DNA from: Pseudomonadota bacterium
GTDB lineage: Bacteria > Pseudomonadota > Gammaproteobacteria > Xanthomonadales > Marinicellaceae
Direction of reading: 5' to 3'
Length of the DNA stretch: 13,311 nt
Assembly: GCA_008501575.1 (NCBI GenBank)
Contig: QQUO01000113.1
Coordinates: forward strand, 1-13,311
In this document: in pieces, positions 6,401-13,311 of the stretch
Numbering within the stretch: the first letter of the stretch is position 1
Layout: every line of letters starts with the position of its first letter
Program-made: the position numbers and the translations under genes
Notes under the pieces: generated by a model
What the model was told of the DNA's origin: nothing
The model's input: the letters and a program-made list of their open reading frames with translations, nothing else
The model's database searches: none

Positions 6401-7900
6401 ATGACTCAACAAAAAGTACAGTTGTTGCTGTTAATGTGTTTGCTTGTTGTTGGCTTAACCAAGCTTGCAGCCGAAGAAAACAGTGTAACCGTATATTCTT
6501 CAACCAGCGGCATGCAGGTGCAACAAAATCAGTACAGCAATCCAGCTCATTTACCCGGTTTTGCTATGGTTAAAGAAAGCAAAACCATGGATTTTAAAAA
6601 AGGCCGCTTTGAATTGCACTATGATGATGTCACTGCATTTATCGACCCCACTTCGGTAAGTTTTAGCACCCCCGACAATCCAGGTGCCGCCAAATTACTG
6701 GATCAAAACTACCGCTTTGATTTATTGGGTACGGACAGTTTATTGCAGCGCTATCTGGAACAAACCATCACCGTCACCTATCAGGCCGGTAACGACAAAA
6801 AAATAATTACAGGCCGTTTATTAAGCACCCAGGGTGGTTTAATAATCGCCCAGGAGAATGGCCGCTTAGCGGCCTTACGCAGTTGGCAGGATATCGATTT
6901 CCCGCAATTACCAGACGGTTTATTAACCAAGCCCACCTTGGTGTGGTTATTGGATTCCAATACCGGCAAATCACAAACTGTGGCCATTAATTATCAAACC
7001 AATGGCATGACTTGGTGGGCTGACTATGTGGCAGAATTAGACCGAGAAGAACCCTGCCGTCTTAACTTAAGTGCCTGGGTATCTTTAATTAATCAATCCG
7101 GCAAAAGTTTTAACAATTATCATTTAAATTTAGTGGCCGGTGATGTTAATCGTTCACCACAAGCCAAGCAACAAACCATGATGCGCCGAGAAAGTGCATT
7201 CAGCAGTGCCGATTCAGTGCAACAGGAAAGTTTATTTGAATACCATAAATACAGATTTCCCAGACGCGTTGATTTACCCAACAATTCCAGCAAACAGATT
7301 CGCTTAATTAATCGCACTGAGGACATTCAATGTGAAAAAAAATTATTGTTTGATGCCTTTGCCAATCAGCAATTTTCTTACCCACGCCCAATCACTGATG
7401 CAAATTTTAACAGCCAGCAACAAAACCCGCCGATTCAAGCACAACTTACTTTTAATAACACCCAGGAGAACCAACTGGGCATACCCTTACCGGCCGGCCG
7501 AATTCGGGTTAACCAAGCCGACACTCAGGGCACATTAACCTTTATTGGGGCTGATCGAATAGACCATACTGCTAACAAACAAACCGTTTCATTAACCTTA
7601 GGTAATTCCTTCGATGTTAACGGCAGGCGCCAACAAAGTGACTTTAAACGCAATAAAAACACCCTCGTTGAGCAATTTAATATATCACTCAGTAATGGCA
7701 AAATGAATGCCGAAACCGTTACAGTTATTGAGCACTTATACCGCTGGCGACAATGGCACATACTTGACAGCAGTCATGATTTCACGAAAACAGATGCCAA
7801 TACCATTACATTTCAGGTTACGGTACCGGCAGAAGGTGAACTGAATATCGGTTATACTGTTGAGTATCAATGGCCAGAGCAACTGAATAGAAACAATTAA
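6401..7900 (+). CDS. Exported DUF4139 domain-containing protein
   Basis: This predicted exported protein (499 residues from ATG 6401) resembles DUF4139 proteins, a family of uncharacterised beta-rich proteins. The N-terminus has a signal peptide with a hydrophobic core about 6-23 and likely cleavage after LAA (24). The next part has a family-like pattern: FELHYDDVTAFIDPTSV (70-86), LLDQNYRFDLLGTDSLLQRYL (99-119), PTLVWLLD (178-185) and WWADYVAELD (205-214). The DUF4139 portion includes NLVAGDVNR (243-251) and a beta-strand-rich C-terminal half. Two cysteines (219 and 311) could form a disulfide in the periplasm. A GTG at 6377 would add eight residues and overlap the previous gene; the ATG puts the signal peptide at the terminus. 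Neither start has a strong Shine-Dalgarno site, which fits coupling to the DUF4426 gene. Biological role unknown. Confidence 0.8.
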   Translation: MTQQKVQLLLLMCLLVVGLTKLAAEENSVTVYSSTSGMQVQQNQYSNPAHLPGFAMVKESKTMDFKKGRFELHYDDVTAFIDPTSVSFSTPDNPGAAKLLDQNYRFDLLGTDSLLQRYLEQTITVTYQAGNDKKIITGRLLSTQGGLIIAQENGRLAALRSWQDIDFPQLPDGLLTKPTLVWLLDSNTGKSQTVAINYQTNGMTWWADYVAELDREEPCRLNLSAWVSLINQSGKSFNNYHLNLVAGDVNRSPQAKQQTMMRRESAFSSADSVQQESLFEYHKYRFPRRVDLPNNSSKQIRLINRTEDIQCEKKLLFDAFANQQFSYPRPITDANFNSQQQNPPIQAQLTFNNTQENQLGIPLPAGRIRVNQADTQGTLTFIGADRIDHTANKQTVSLTLGNSFDVNGRRQQSDFKRNKNTLVEQFNISLSNGKMNAETVTVIEHLYRWRQWHILDSSHDFTKTDANTITFQVTVPAEGELNIGYTVEYQWPEQLNRNN

Positions 7901-7913
7901 TGCCGATACCGCT

Positions 7914-7935
7914 AAATGTGAGCATTATCACATAA
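7914..7935. promoter_or_regulatory. Near-consensus CRP/Vfr/Clp-type operator
   Basis: The 22-base element reads AAATGTGA-N6-TCACATAA. It contains the full TGTGA-N6-TCACA core and matches the E. coli CRP consensus in nearly all outer positions. Its centre is 7924.5. The downstream -10-like TACAAT (7955-7960) puts the likely start of transcription near 7966-7967. The operator would then be centred at about -41.5 to -42.5, the classical class II activator position. It lies between the DUF4139 and DUF1631 genes on the plus strand and most likely controls DUF1631. Confidence 0.7.
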
Positions 7936-7943
7936 CGCGTTAT
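7932..7943. repeat. 12-base perfect palindrome ATAACGCGTTAT
   Basis: This self-complementary 12-mer overlaps the last four bases of the CRP-type operator and ends 11 bases before the -10-like element, so it covers the expected -35 position. It could be a second regulator's site or chance; nothing in the window identifies a binding protein. Confidence 0.4.
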
Positions 7944-7954
7944 ATCTTGAAGCA

Positions 7955-7960
7955 TACAAT
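7955..7960 (+). promoter_or_regulatory. -10 element of the putative DUF1631 promoter
   Basis: TACAAT matches 5 of 6 bases of the sigma70 -10 consensus. No recognisable -35 stands 16-18 bases upstream, as expected for a class II CRP-dependent promoter in which the activator replaces -35 contacts. The leader to ATG 7987 would be only about 20 bases. Confidence 0.5.
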
Positions 7961-7986
7961 AGAGCTGTCATCGCTTTTAATCAATC

Positions 7987-10257
7987 ATGAAAGACCAAGA
8001 CCCAAAAAATAATAAAGTCGTCAACATACAGCAAAACCCAGAAGCCAACTTGGGTCAAATATTGCCCAAAATTCATAAAATTTTTATTACCGGCTTGAAA
8101 CCCAGTATCCAAAAATATTATGACAAACTGGATGACACTTTGTTTGATATGGCAGAAAAAGCGGAAAGCAATGACATGCAAACGCAGTACTTTGAAGCCA
8201 TGCGCACCGTGCGCAAGAAGAAAGAACTGATGGTGCGCAAGTTTTCTGACAACATTCAACATGCCTTTAAGCAGTTCAAAAAAGGTGATTATCAATACGT
8301 CAAAGATCATATCACCAACCAAGCCATTATTGAGAGTGAAGGTTTGTCCTTGGTTGAAGAAAAAGAATTGGATAAAAAATTAGCGGTGACCAACCTCATC
8401 GATAAATCCAACACCTATTTCCACAACCAGTTATACGCCTTGGAAAAACGTTTTACCTTATTGGCCGGCGGCAGTGATTTAAAACTCAGCCAAATACCGG
8501 TGTCACCTTTTGTGATTATCCATGCTTTTGCTGCACCTTTGGATTTACTTAATATTGAAACCAACACCCTGCTGATAATAATAAAGTTGTATGAACGCAG
8601 TCTCATTGAAAATCTGTCAAAACCTTATGAAGACATCAATCGGTATTTAATTCAACAAGGTATTTATCCCAATATAAAATTTACCTTACCCGGTCAACAA
8701 TCTGGCACATCTCAATATCGACAATCTGAGCCAGATATGACTCAGCAAACCATAGCCAGCAACCCCCAGATGGCTCAACCACAGGGTCACTTTAACCAAA
8801 CACCCATTGATGATGATACCTACCAGATTATTATGTCAGCACTTAATAATCGTCGTCGCAGTCAACTCACGCCAACGGCCGTTTATGATGCCTCGGTGGT
8901 TAATTCAGCCTTAAGTTTGTTACAGTCACACGAATTGCAACAAATGAATGCCGGTGGTTCGGCTTTAAGCCCCAACCAAATCAAAACGGCCTTAATTAAC
9001 CGACTTAAAGAATTGGATGTCGATGGTGGCGAACAACGAAATGTCAACAAAACCGATGAAGACACCATTGATTTGATTAGTATGTTGTTTGAATTTTTGG
9101 TAGAAGATCGTAATTTACCGGCTCAAATACAGGTGTTACTGTCCCGATTGCAAATTCCTTATTTGCACATCGCCTTAAAAGACCGGAAGTTATTTTCCAA
9201 TAAAAATAACAATGCCAGAAAATTATTGGACGAGTTGGCCAAATCTTCCATCGGCTGGACCGAAGAAAGTGACCGCAACAGTCATTTCATCAATAAAATC
9301 GAAAGTATTGTTCAACACATTTTAGAACACCAACAAGAAGACATTGACTTTCCAAGTCTTATTGAAGATTTTCAAGAATTTGTGGCCAAGAATAACAAAA
9401 AAACCAGTGTCATTGAAAAACGAACTTACGAAAAGGCACTGGGTGAAGAGCGCATTTTTAATGCCAAAGCCAAAACGGCCGAAATATTACAAACAAAAAT
9501 GAGCAAATACAAGTTGCCTAAACAGGTCACTGATTTGCTGTTAACGCCCTGGGCCAATGTCTTAACACTGATTCATTTACGTCACCACCATGAGCCAGAT
9601 GTTATTGAACCATATGTTAAATTTGTCGATAAACTGATTTATGTGGCCATCAAAGATAAGAAAAAACAAGCCACCAAAGCTCAAGTCAGCCATGTTTGTG
9701 ATTTTTTAAGCAATGGTTTACGACTGGTGGCATTTGATGAACGCAATGTTAAGCGAAAAACAGCTGATTTGTATCAATTACTGATGGAAGTCAATGCCCT
9801 AGAAAAATCCAGTGATCAAGACCATGAATTTGTACTGCCTCAGGAAGCGTTCACCGTCAGGCAAGACGATGAAGAACAACCTGAAATTGTACATTTTATT
9901 GCCAACAAAAAAATAAATGATCAAGCCCGTAACATTGAGCACATTGAAGATGATTATTATGAGCAAGCAGAACGCTTACAAGTGGGTGACTGGATTGAGT
10001 TTATCGATGCCGGCCAGGATGGTAACATCCGCGCCAAATTATCATGGATTAGCCCAATAAGCCAAAAACGCTTATTTGTGAATATCCGAGGCATAAAAGT
10101 TACCGACAAAAGCATCGATGAAATTGCAGATGATTTTAGAACCGCCAATGCCGTCAAATTGGATCAAGTGCCCTTATTTGACCGTGCCATGAATGCCATT
10201 GCAGAAAAAGTGGAAGACAAACCGGCGTCAGACCAAACCAAAAAGGATTTGGACTAA
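7987..10257 (+). CDS. DUF1631 family protein, function unknown
   Basis: This large cytoplasmic protein (756 residues, no signal peptide or membrane segment) resembles the DUF1631 family of Proteobacteria, whose role I do not know. The N-terminal third (about 25-235) is helical and charged. Residues 235-272 form a Gln/Ser/Pro-rich probable linker. A helical middle and C-terminal part follows, with family-like segments SSIGWTEESDR (420-430), LLLTPWANVL (517-526) and a C-terminal module VGDWIEF...RAKLSWISPISQKRLFVNIRG (666-702). The latter looks like a small beta barrel, then PLFDRAMNAI (729-738). The start is the first ATG after an in-frame TAA at 7978; no Shine-Dalgarno site is visible. Upstream lies a CRP-type promoter. 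The stop abuts the folD stop on the other strand. A distant relation of the C-terminal module to PilZ-type barrels is possible, but the RxxxR and D/NxSxxG ligands are not visible. Confidence 0.85.
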   Translation: MKDQDPKNNKVVNIQQNPEANLGQILPKIHKIFITGLKPSIQKYYDKLDDTLFDMAEKAESNDMQTQYFEAMRTVRKKKELMVRKFSDNIQHAFKQFKKGDYQYVKDHITNQAIIESEGLSLVEEKELDKKLAVTNLIDKSNTYFHNQLYALEKRFTLLAGGSDLKLSQIPVSPFVIIHAFAAPLDLLNIETNTLLIIIKLYERSLIENLSKPYEDINRYLIQQGIYPNIKFTLPGQQSGTSQYRQSEPDMTQQTIASNPQMAQPQGHFNQTPIDDDTYQIIMSALNNRRRSQLTPTAVYDASVVNSALSLLQSHELQQMNAGGSALSPNQIKTALINRLKELDVDGGEQRNVNKTDEDTIDLISMLFEFLVEDRNLPAQIQVLLSRLQIPYLHIALKDRKLFSNKNNNARKLLDELAKSSIGWTEESDRNSHFINKIESIVQHILEHQQEDIDFPSLIEDFQEFVAKNNKKTSVIEKRTYEKALGEERIFNAKAKTAEILQTKMSKYKLPKQVTDLLLTPWANVLTLIHLRHHHEPDVIEPYVKFVDKLIYVAIKDKKKQATKAQVSHVCDFLSNGLRLVAFDERNVKRKTADLYQLLMEVNALEKSSDQDHEFVLPQEAFTVRQDDEEQPEIVHFIANKKINDQARNIEHIEDDYYEQAERLQVGDWIEFIDAGQDGNIRAKLSWISPISQKRLFVNIRGIKVTDKSIDEIADDFRTANAVKLDQVPLFDRAMNAIAEKVEDKPASDQTKKDLD

Positions 10258-11109
10258 TTACAATAAACTGGCCTCAAAGGTATTTTGCATCAAAGTGGCC
10301 ACCGTCATGGGACCGACTCCACCGGGTACCGGCGTAATCCAGGCAGCTGTTTTCTTAGCCACATTAAAATCAATATCACCACATAAAGAACCATCCGCTA
10401 AGCGATTAATACCAATGTCGATAACAATGGCACCGGGCTTAATCCACTCGGCATTGACCACTTTGGGATTACCCACTGCCACGCAAATAATGTCCGCTTG
10501 TGCCACATGATGTTCCAGATCACGGGTAAATCGATGACAACTGGTGACAGTGGCACCGGCAAATAACATCTCTAACAACAAAGGTCGACCGACAATATTG
10601 GAAGCCCCAACAATAACACAGTGATGACCCTTGGGATCAATGTCATAATGATGTAATAAGGTGATAACGCCACGTGGTGTGCAGGGTCGTAATCCCGGTT
10701 GTCGCAAAGCCAAATGACCCACATTAATGGCATGAAAGCCGTCAACATCTTTACTGGGGTGAATGCGGTTGGTCACTTCAGTTTCATCAATATGTTCTGG
10801 TAATGGTAATTGCACCAGGATCCCGTGCACTTTTGGATTATTATTTAATTCGTCAATCAAGTTATAAAGTGCCACCGCGGATGTTTGTCGTGGCAAATGA
10901 TAAGATTTAGAAACAATTCCGGTGCGTTCACAAGCCCTGATTTTATTTTTGACATAAACCGCTGAGGCCTCATCGTTTCCCACCAACAACACAGCCAATC
11001 CGGGTGCATCGAAACCGGCAGCAACCCGTTTTTGTATCTGTTGTGTTAATGACTTCTGTAAAGCCATCGAAACTTTTTTACCATCCAAAATTTTGGCTGT
11101 CTCAGGCAT
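10258..11109 (-). CDS. folD: Bifunctional methylenetetrahydrofolate dehydrogenase/methenyltetrahydrofolate cyclohydrolase
   Basis: FolD interconverts 5,10-methylene-, 5,10-methenyl- and 10-formyl-tetrahydrofolate using NADP, supplying one-carbon units for purine and formyl-methionine synthesis in the cytoplasm. The 283 residues are close to the usual 285-290. Active-site motif YVKNK gives Tyr52 and Lys56 (equivalents of the catalytic Tyr50/Lys54 of E. coli). Other signatures are GILVQLPLP (96-104), KDVDGFH (120-126), RPCTPRG (141-147), the nucleotide-binding GASNIVGRP (168-176) and TPVPGGVGPMT (259-269). A -10-like TAAAAT on the minus strand (11142-11137) would give a leader of about 20 bases, with no Shine-Dalgarno site before the ATG. 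The stop codon abuts the DUF1631 stop with no terminator between them. Confidence 0.98.
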   Translation of the reverse strand: MPETAKILDGKKVSMALQKSLTQQIQKRVAAGFDAPGLAVLLVGNDEASAVYVKNKIRACERTGIVSKSYHLPRQTSAVALYNLIDELNNNPKVHGILVQLPLPEHIDETEVTNRIHPSKDVDGFHAINVGHLALRQPGLRPCTPRGVITLLHHYDIDPKGHHCVIVGASNIVGRPLLLEMLFAGATVTSCHRFTRDLEHHVAQADIICVAVGNPKVVNAEWIKPGAIVIDIGINRLADGSLCGDIDFNVAKKTAAWITPVPGGVGPMTVATLMQNTFEASLL

Positions 11110-11225
11110 GGTTTTATAATTGATGAAAAAACCGCTATTTTAGCACCGACTTGCGGGATTAACAGGGCCATTGTGTATTTCACTTAAAGAACACAGGATC
11201 TTAAGGATTTTTTAATGGCATTAAT
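11110..11225. other. Short der-folD intergenic region
   Basis: These 116 bases separate two genes of the same strand. They hold a candidate folD -10 (TAAAAT, 11142-11137 on the minus strand) without a good -35. A small dyad TGTGT-N14-ACACA (11172-11195) is also present. No intrinsic terminator for der is visible, so folD may be read both from its own start and by read-through. Confidence 0.45.
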
Positions 11226-12599
11226 TCAGCGCTTATTGGTTTTCCTGCGCGACGGAAACTCAGATTTTTTTGTGTTTTTATTGGCAAATGGATTGCGACC
11301 GGCTTTAAATTGCAACACCAAGGGTATGCCTTTTAAATCAAACGCATCACGAAAAGTATTTTCCAAATAACGTTTATAGGAATCGGGTAATTTATTCACC
11401 CGTTTACCATGAATAATAATGCGCATCGGATGATGACCACCCGGATGGGCATATTTTAATTGGGAACTTAAACCCTGCACCAAAGGTGGCTGGTGGGCTT
11501 TATAGGCTTCGATGAGTACATTGGTAAGTTGATTAGCGGTCAATACCATGTTGGCCCGCTCCAATAACAAGGCCACCCGTTCCATGACATGACGTAAACC
11601 GGAACCATGCAAAGCTGACGTAAAAACCATGGGTAACCACTGGAATGCCTGTAATTTGTGATTCAGGCGACTTTTAACCTGCTCTTTGTGGTGATCTGTT
11701 AAATGGTCCCATTTATTAATCACCAACAAAACCGGTTTGGCATGATAAACAGCTAAACCAATCAAGTGCAAATCCTGATCAGTGATGTTTTCAGTGGCAT
11801 CAATCAGCAACAAACATACCTGGGCTTGCTTAATGGCATCAATGGTTTTAATAATACTGAATTTTTCAACACCCTCACCGACCTTGGATTTTCGTCTTAC
11901 CCCGGCTGTATCAATCAAAGTATAATGTGCATCTTCCCAAACCAAGGGTAAATGAATACTGTCACGGGTGGTACCCGGCAAATCATAGGCCAACACCCGG
12001 TTCTCTCCCAATAACCGGTTTACCAGGGTTGATTTACCAACATTGGGGCGGCCAATGACCGCCACCGCCGGACCATAATCAGCAGGCGTTGGACTTTGTT
12101 TGTTTTGTTTTTTTAAAAATTCAGCCAAATGATTTTTTAATTCTGTGATACCACGACGATGTGCGGTACTGATGGCGTGTAGATGTTCAATGCCCAGCTG
12201 ATAGAAATCAGCCAAGACCATCTCAGGATCTTTACTCTCTGATTTATTGACCAATAACCAAATCGGCTTTCCATAAGGTCTGATGCGATTAAGAATCTCA
12301 TGATCATCACCCACTAAACCATCTTTGGCACTAACCACAAACAACAACAAATCAGCTTCTTCAACCGCTTGCATGATTTGCTCATCCATCAATTCTGTGA
12401 GTGCGCCTTCTTCACCCAGCATGCCACCGGTATCAACCAAAGTCGCCGCAATCTCATTAATGATTAAATCACCATATTGCCGATCACGGGTTAAACCGGG
12501 TAAATCCGCCACCAAAGCGTCCCGACTTTCTGTAAGGGTATTAAAGAGGGTCGATTTGCCCACGTTGGGGCGACCGACGATGGTGATGACTGCAGACAT
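11226..12599 (-). CDS. der: Ribosome-assembly GTPase Der (EngA)
   Basis: Der is an essential tandem GTPase that assists 50S subunit maturation. At 457 residues it is slightly shorter than the E. coli protein. The first G domain has GRPNVGKS (9-16), DTGG (56-59) and a G4 motif NKSE (118-121), where Glu replaces the usual Asp; other Der proteins have similar variants. The second has GRPNVGKS (183-190), DTAG (230-233) and NKWD (295-298). A KH-like C-terminal domain (about 350-435) and a basic tail rich in Lys/Arg/Asn (436-457) follow. The ATG begins 9 bases after the bamB stop with no clear Shine-Dalgarno site, so translation is probably coupled. The bamB-der pair is common in Gammaproteobacteria. 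Confidence 0.98.
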   Translation of the reverse strand: MSAVITIVGRPNVGKSTLFNTLTESRDALVADLPGLTRDRQYGDLIINEIAATLVDTGGMLGEEGALTELMDEQIMQAVEEADLLLFVVSAKDGLVGDDHEILNRIRPYGKPIWLLVNKSESKDPEMVLADFYQLGIEHLHAISTAHRRGITELKNHLAEFLKKQNKQSPTPADYGPAVAVIGRPNVGKSTLVNRLLGENRVLAYDLPGTTRDSIHLPLVWEDAHYTLIDTAGVRRKSKVGEGVEKFSIIKTIDAIKQAQVCLLLIDATENITDQDLHLIGLAVYHAKPVLLVINKWDHLTDHHKEQVKSRLNHKLQAFQWLPMVFTSALHGSGLRHVMERVALLLERANMVLTANQLTNVLIEAYKAHQPPLVQGLSSQLKYAHPGGHHPMRIIIHGKRVNKLPDSYKRYLENTFRDAFDLKGIPLVLQFKAGRNPFANKNTKKSEFPSRRKTNKR

Positions 12600-12608
12600 G
12601 GGATAATT

Positions 12609-13311
12609 TTATTCGCTGTAACGGAAGGCCGTTAAGGTGCCATCTTTGTTGTAAGTGTAAATAATGTTGCCATCAACCACCGGCGAACCAAAAAAGTGAT
12701 TTTTACCCATTTGTTTACGGTTTAATATTTTACCGGTAAAGGCATCAATGACATGAACATATCCCGCTAAATCGGTAAACACTAAATCGCCCAGGTAAAA
12801 GACGGGGCGGCTTAATTCACGGTTTATGAAATCTTCAATCACCCAACCAAGTTCACCATTTGAGCGATCAATTTGTCGAACAACAGAATTATTATCAGCC
12901 AGATAAATAAAGCGGCGGGATACCGTTACACCACTACTGCTGCCATGATTATTACGCCATAACAATTGACCTGATTCGGTGGCCACTGCCAAGGTTTTAT
13001 TGGCGGCACTGCTGACATATAAATCCGTGGCCACAACACCCATATCACCATCAATATCTGACAACCGATCAATCTCGGTTTTACCCTGATTATTGACCAC
13101 ATTTTGTTGCCACATGACAACACCATCCATAATATTTAAAGCCACCACATCGCCATTATCCAGACCCACGTATAATCGGCCGCCTTTGGCCAACGGGGTG
13201 CTGGTTCCACGCAAAGTTAAATTAGGAACTTCACTGCTAAACAACCATTGACGCTCACCATTGTTAATGCCTAAACCGTAAATTCGGCCATCTAAGGAGC
13301 GAATGACGACA
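12609..13311 (-). CDS. bamB: Outer membrane protein assembly factor BamB, C-terminal part
   Basis: BamB is a lipoprotein beta-propeller of the BAM complex that folds outer-membrane proteins. The open frame runs from the window's right edge to TAA at 12609, so the N-terminus, including the lipobox, is outside. About 233 codons remain of a protein near 390 residues. Repeated PQQ/WD-like blades are visible as DGRIYGL, GGRLYVGLDNGDVVALNIMDG, TLAVATESGQLLW, FIYLADNNSVVRQID and VVDGNIIYTYNKDGTLTAFR. TLRGTSTPL, IDRLSDIDGDMGV and AGYVHVIDAFTGKIL fit BamB. A TTG at 13244 opens a shorter frame but lies mid-blade and is not a start. The order bamB-der supports the call. Confidence 0.93.
   Translation of the reverse strand, partial: VVIRSLDGRIYGLGINNGERQWLFSSEVPNLTLRGTSTPLAKGGRLYVGLDNGDVVALNIMDGVVMWQQNVVNNQGKTEIDRLSDIDGDMGVVATDLYVSSAANKTLAVATESGQLLWRNNHGSSSGVTVSRRFIYLADNNSVVRQIDRSNGELGWVIEDFINRELSRPVFYLGDLVFTDLAGYVHVIDAFTGKILNRKQMGKNHFFGSPVVDGNIIYTYNKDGTLTAFRYSE

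Noticed and set aside
5944..6480. Lipoprotein signal for the DUF4426 and DUF4139 proteins (Cys within the hydrophobic core)
   Set aside because: The cysteines are preceded by Thr (DUF4426) or Met (DUF4139) instead of Gly/Ala and lie inside the hydrophobic core; ordinary signal-peptidase sites fit better.
7981..8322. 113-codon minus-strand frame over the start of the DUF1631 gene
   Set aside because: Its hydrophobic Phe-rich translation arises from reading the Lys/Asp-rich sense codons backwards; there is no recognisable family or ribosome site.
10193..10510. 105-codon plus-strand frame across the DUF1631/folD junction
   Set aside because: It overlaps the DUF1631 3' end and is antisense to folD; no family resemblance and no Shine-Dalgarno site.
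11172..11195. TGTGT-N14-ACACA dyad after der as a terminator
   Set aside because: It has only five paired bases, a long loop and no following T tract on the minus strand.
11772..11800. NKSE in place of NKxD in the der region as a sign of a broken first GTPase domain
   Set aside because: The G4 motif lies at residues 118-121 (about 12237-12248), not here, and similar Glu-containing variants occur in other intact Der proteins; all other G motifs are present.
1..13311. Mobile elements, CRISPR arrays, tRNA or rRNA genes, phage genes or a defence system
   Set aside because: No transposase-like or integrase-like frame, no spaced direct repeats, no cloverleaf-like sequence and no compositional break was seen; nearly all bases belong to recognisable chromosomal genes.

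Overview
The window is ordinary chromosomal DNA from a moderately AT-rich Gammaproteobacterium, about 95% coding, with no mobile element, tRNA, rRNA or CRISPR array that I can see. The type IV pilus assembly genes (pilB-pilC-pilD), placed back to back with the succinyl-CoA synthetase genes (sucC-sucD), recall the arrangement I remember from Xanthomonadales and related lineages. Together with DUF4426, DUF4139 and DUF1631 proteins, this suggests a low-GC relative such as a Marinicella-like bacterium. That placement is inference from gene order and recalled families, not a database match.

Layout. Bases 1-3394 (minus strand) hold a tight pilus assembly operon: pilB (motor ATPase), pilC (inner-membrane platform) and the first 151 codons of pilD (prepilin peptidase), cut by the window edge. 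A 357-base divergent intergenic region (3395-3751) follows. It holds a good sigma70-type promoter for pilB, several inverted repeats and a CRP-like site. Then come sucC and sucD (plus strand), the two TCA-cycle succinyl-CoA ligase subunits, closed by a clear intrinsic terminator at 5811-5843.

Bases 5944-7900 encode two exported proteins of unknown function, a DUF4426 protein and a DUF4139 protein, 4 bases apart. A short intergenic region (7901-7986) carries a near-perfect CRP-family operator and a -10 element at classical class II spacing. It precedes a 756-residue DUF1631 protein. The DUF1631 gene runs tail to tail into folD on the minus strand with zero intervening bases. Upstream of folD on the same strand lie der (ribosome-assembly GTPase) and the 3' part of bamB (outer-membrane protein assembly lipoprotein); bamB-der is a common proteobacterial pair.

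Most of the window is housekeeping or well-known machinery (pilus biogenesis, TCA cycle, folate C1 metabolism, ribosome and outer-membrane assembly). The less-described content is the DUF4426/DUF4139 exported pair, the DUF1631 gene with its apparent CRP/Clp/Vfr-type promoter, and a second, weaker CRP-like site in the pilB/sucC divergent region. I did not find a convincing new multi-gene system.
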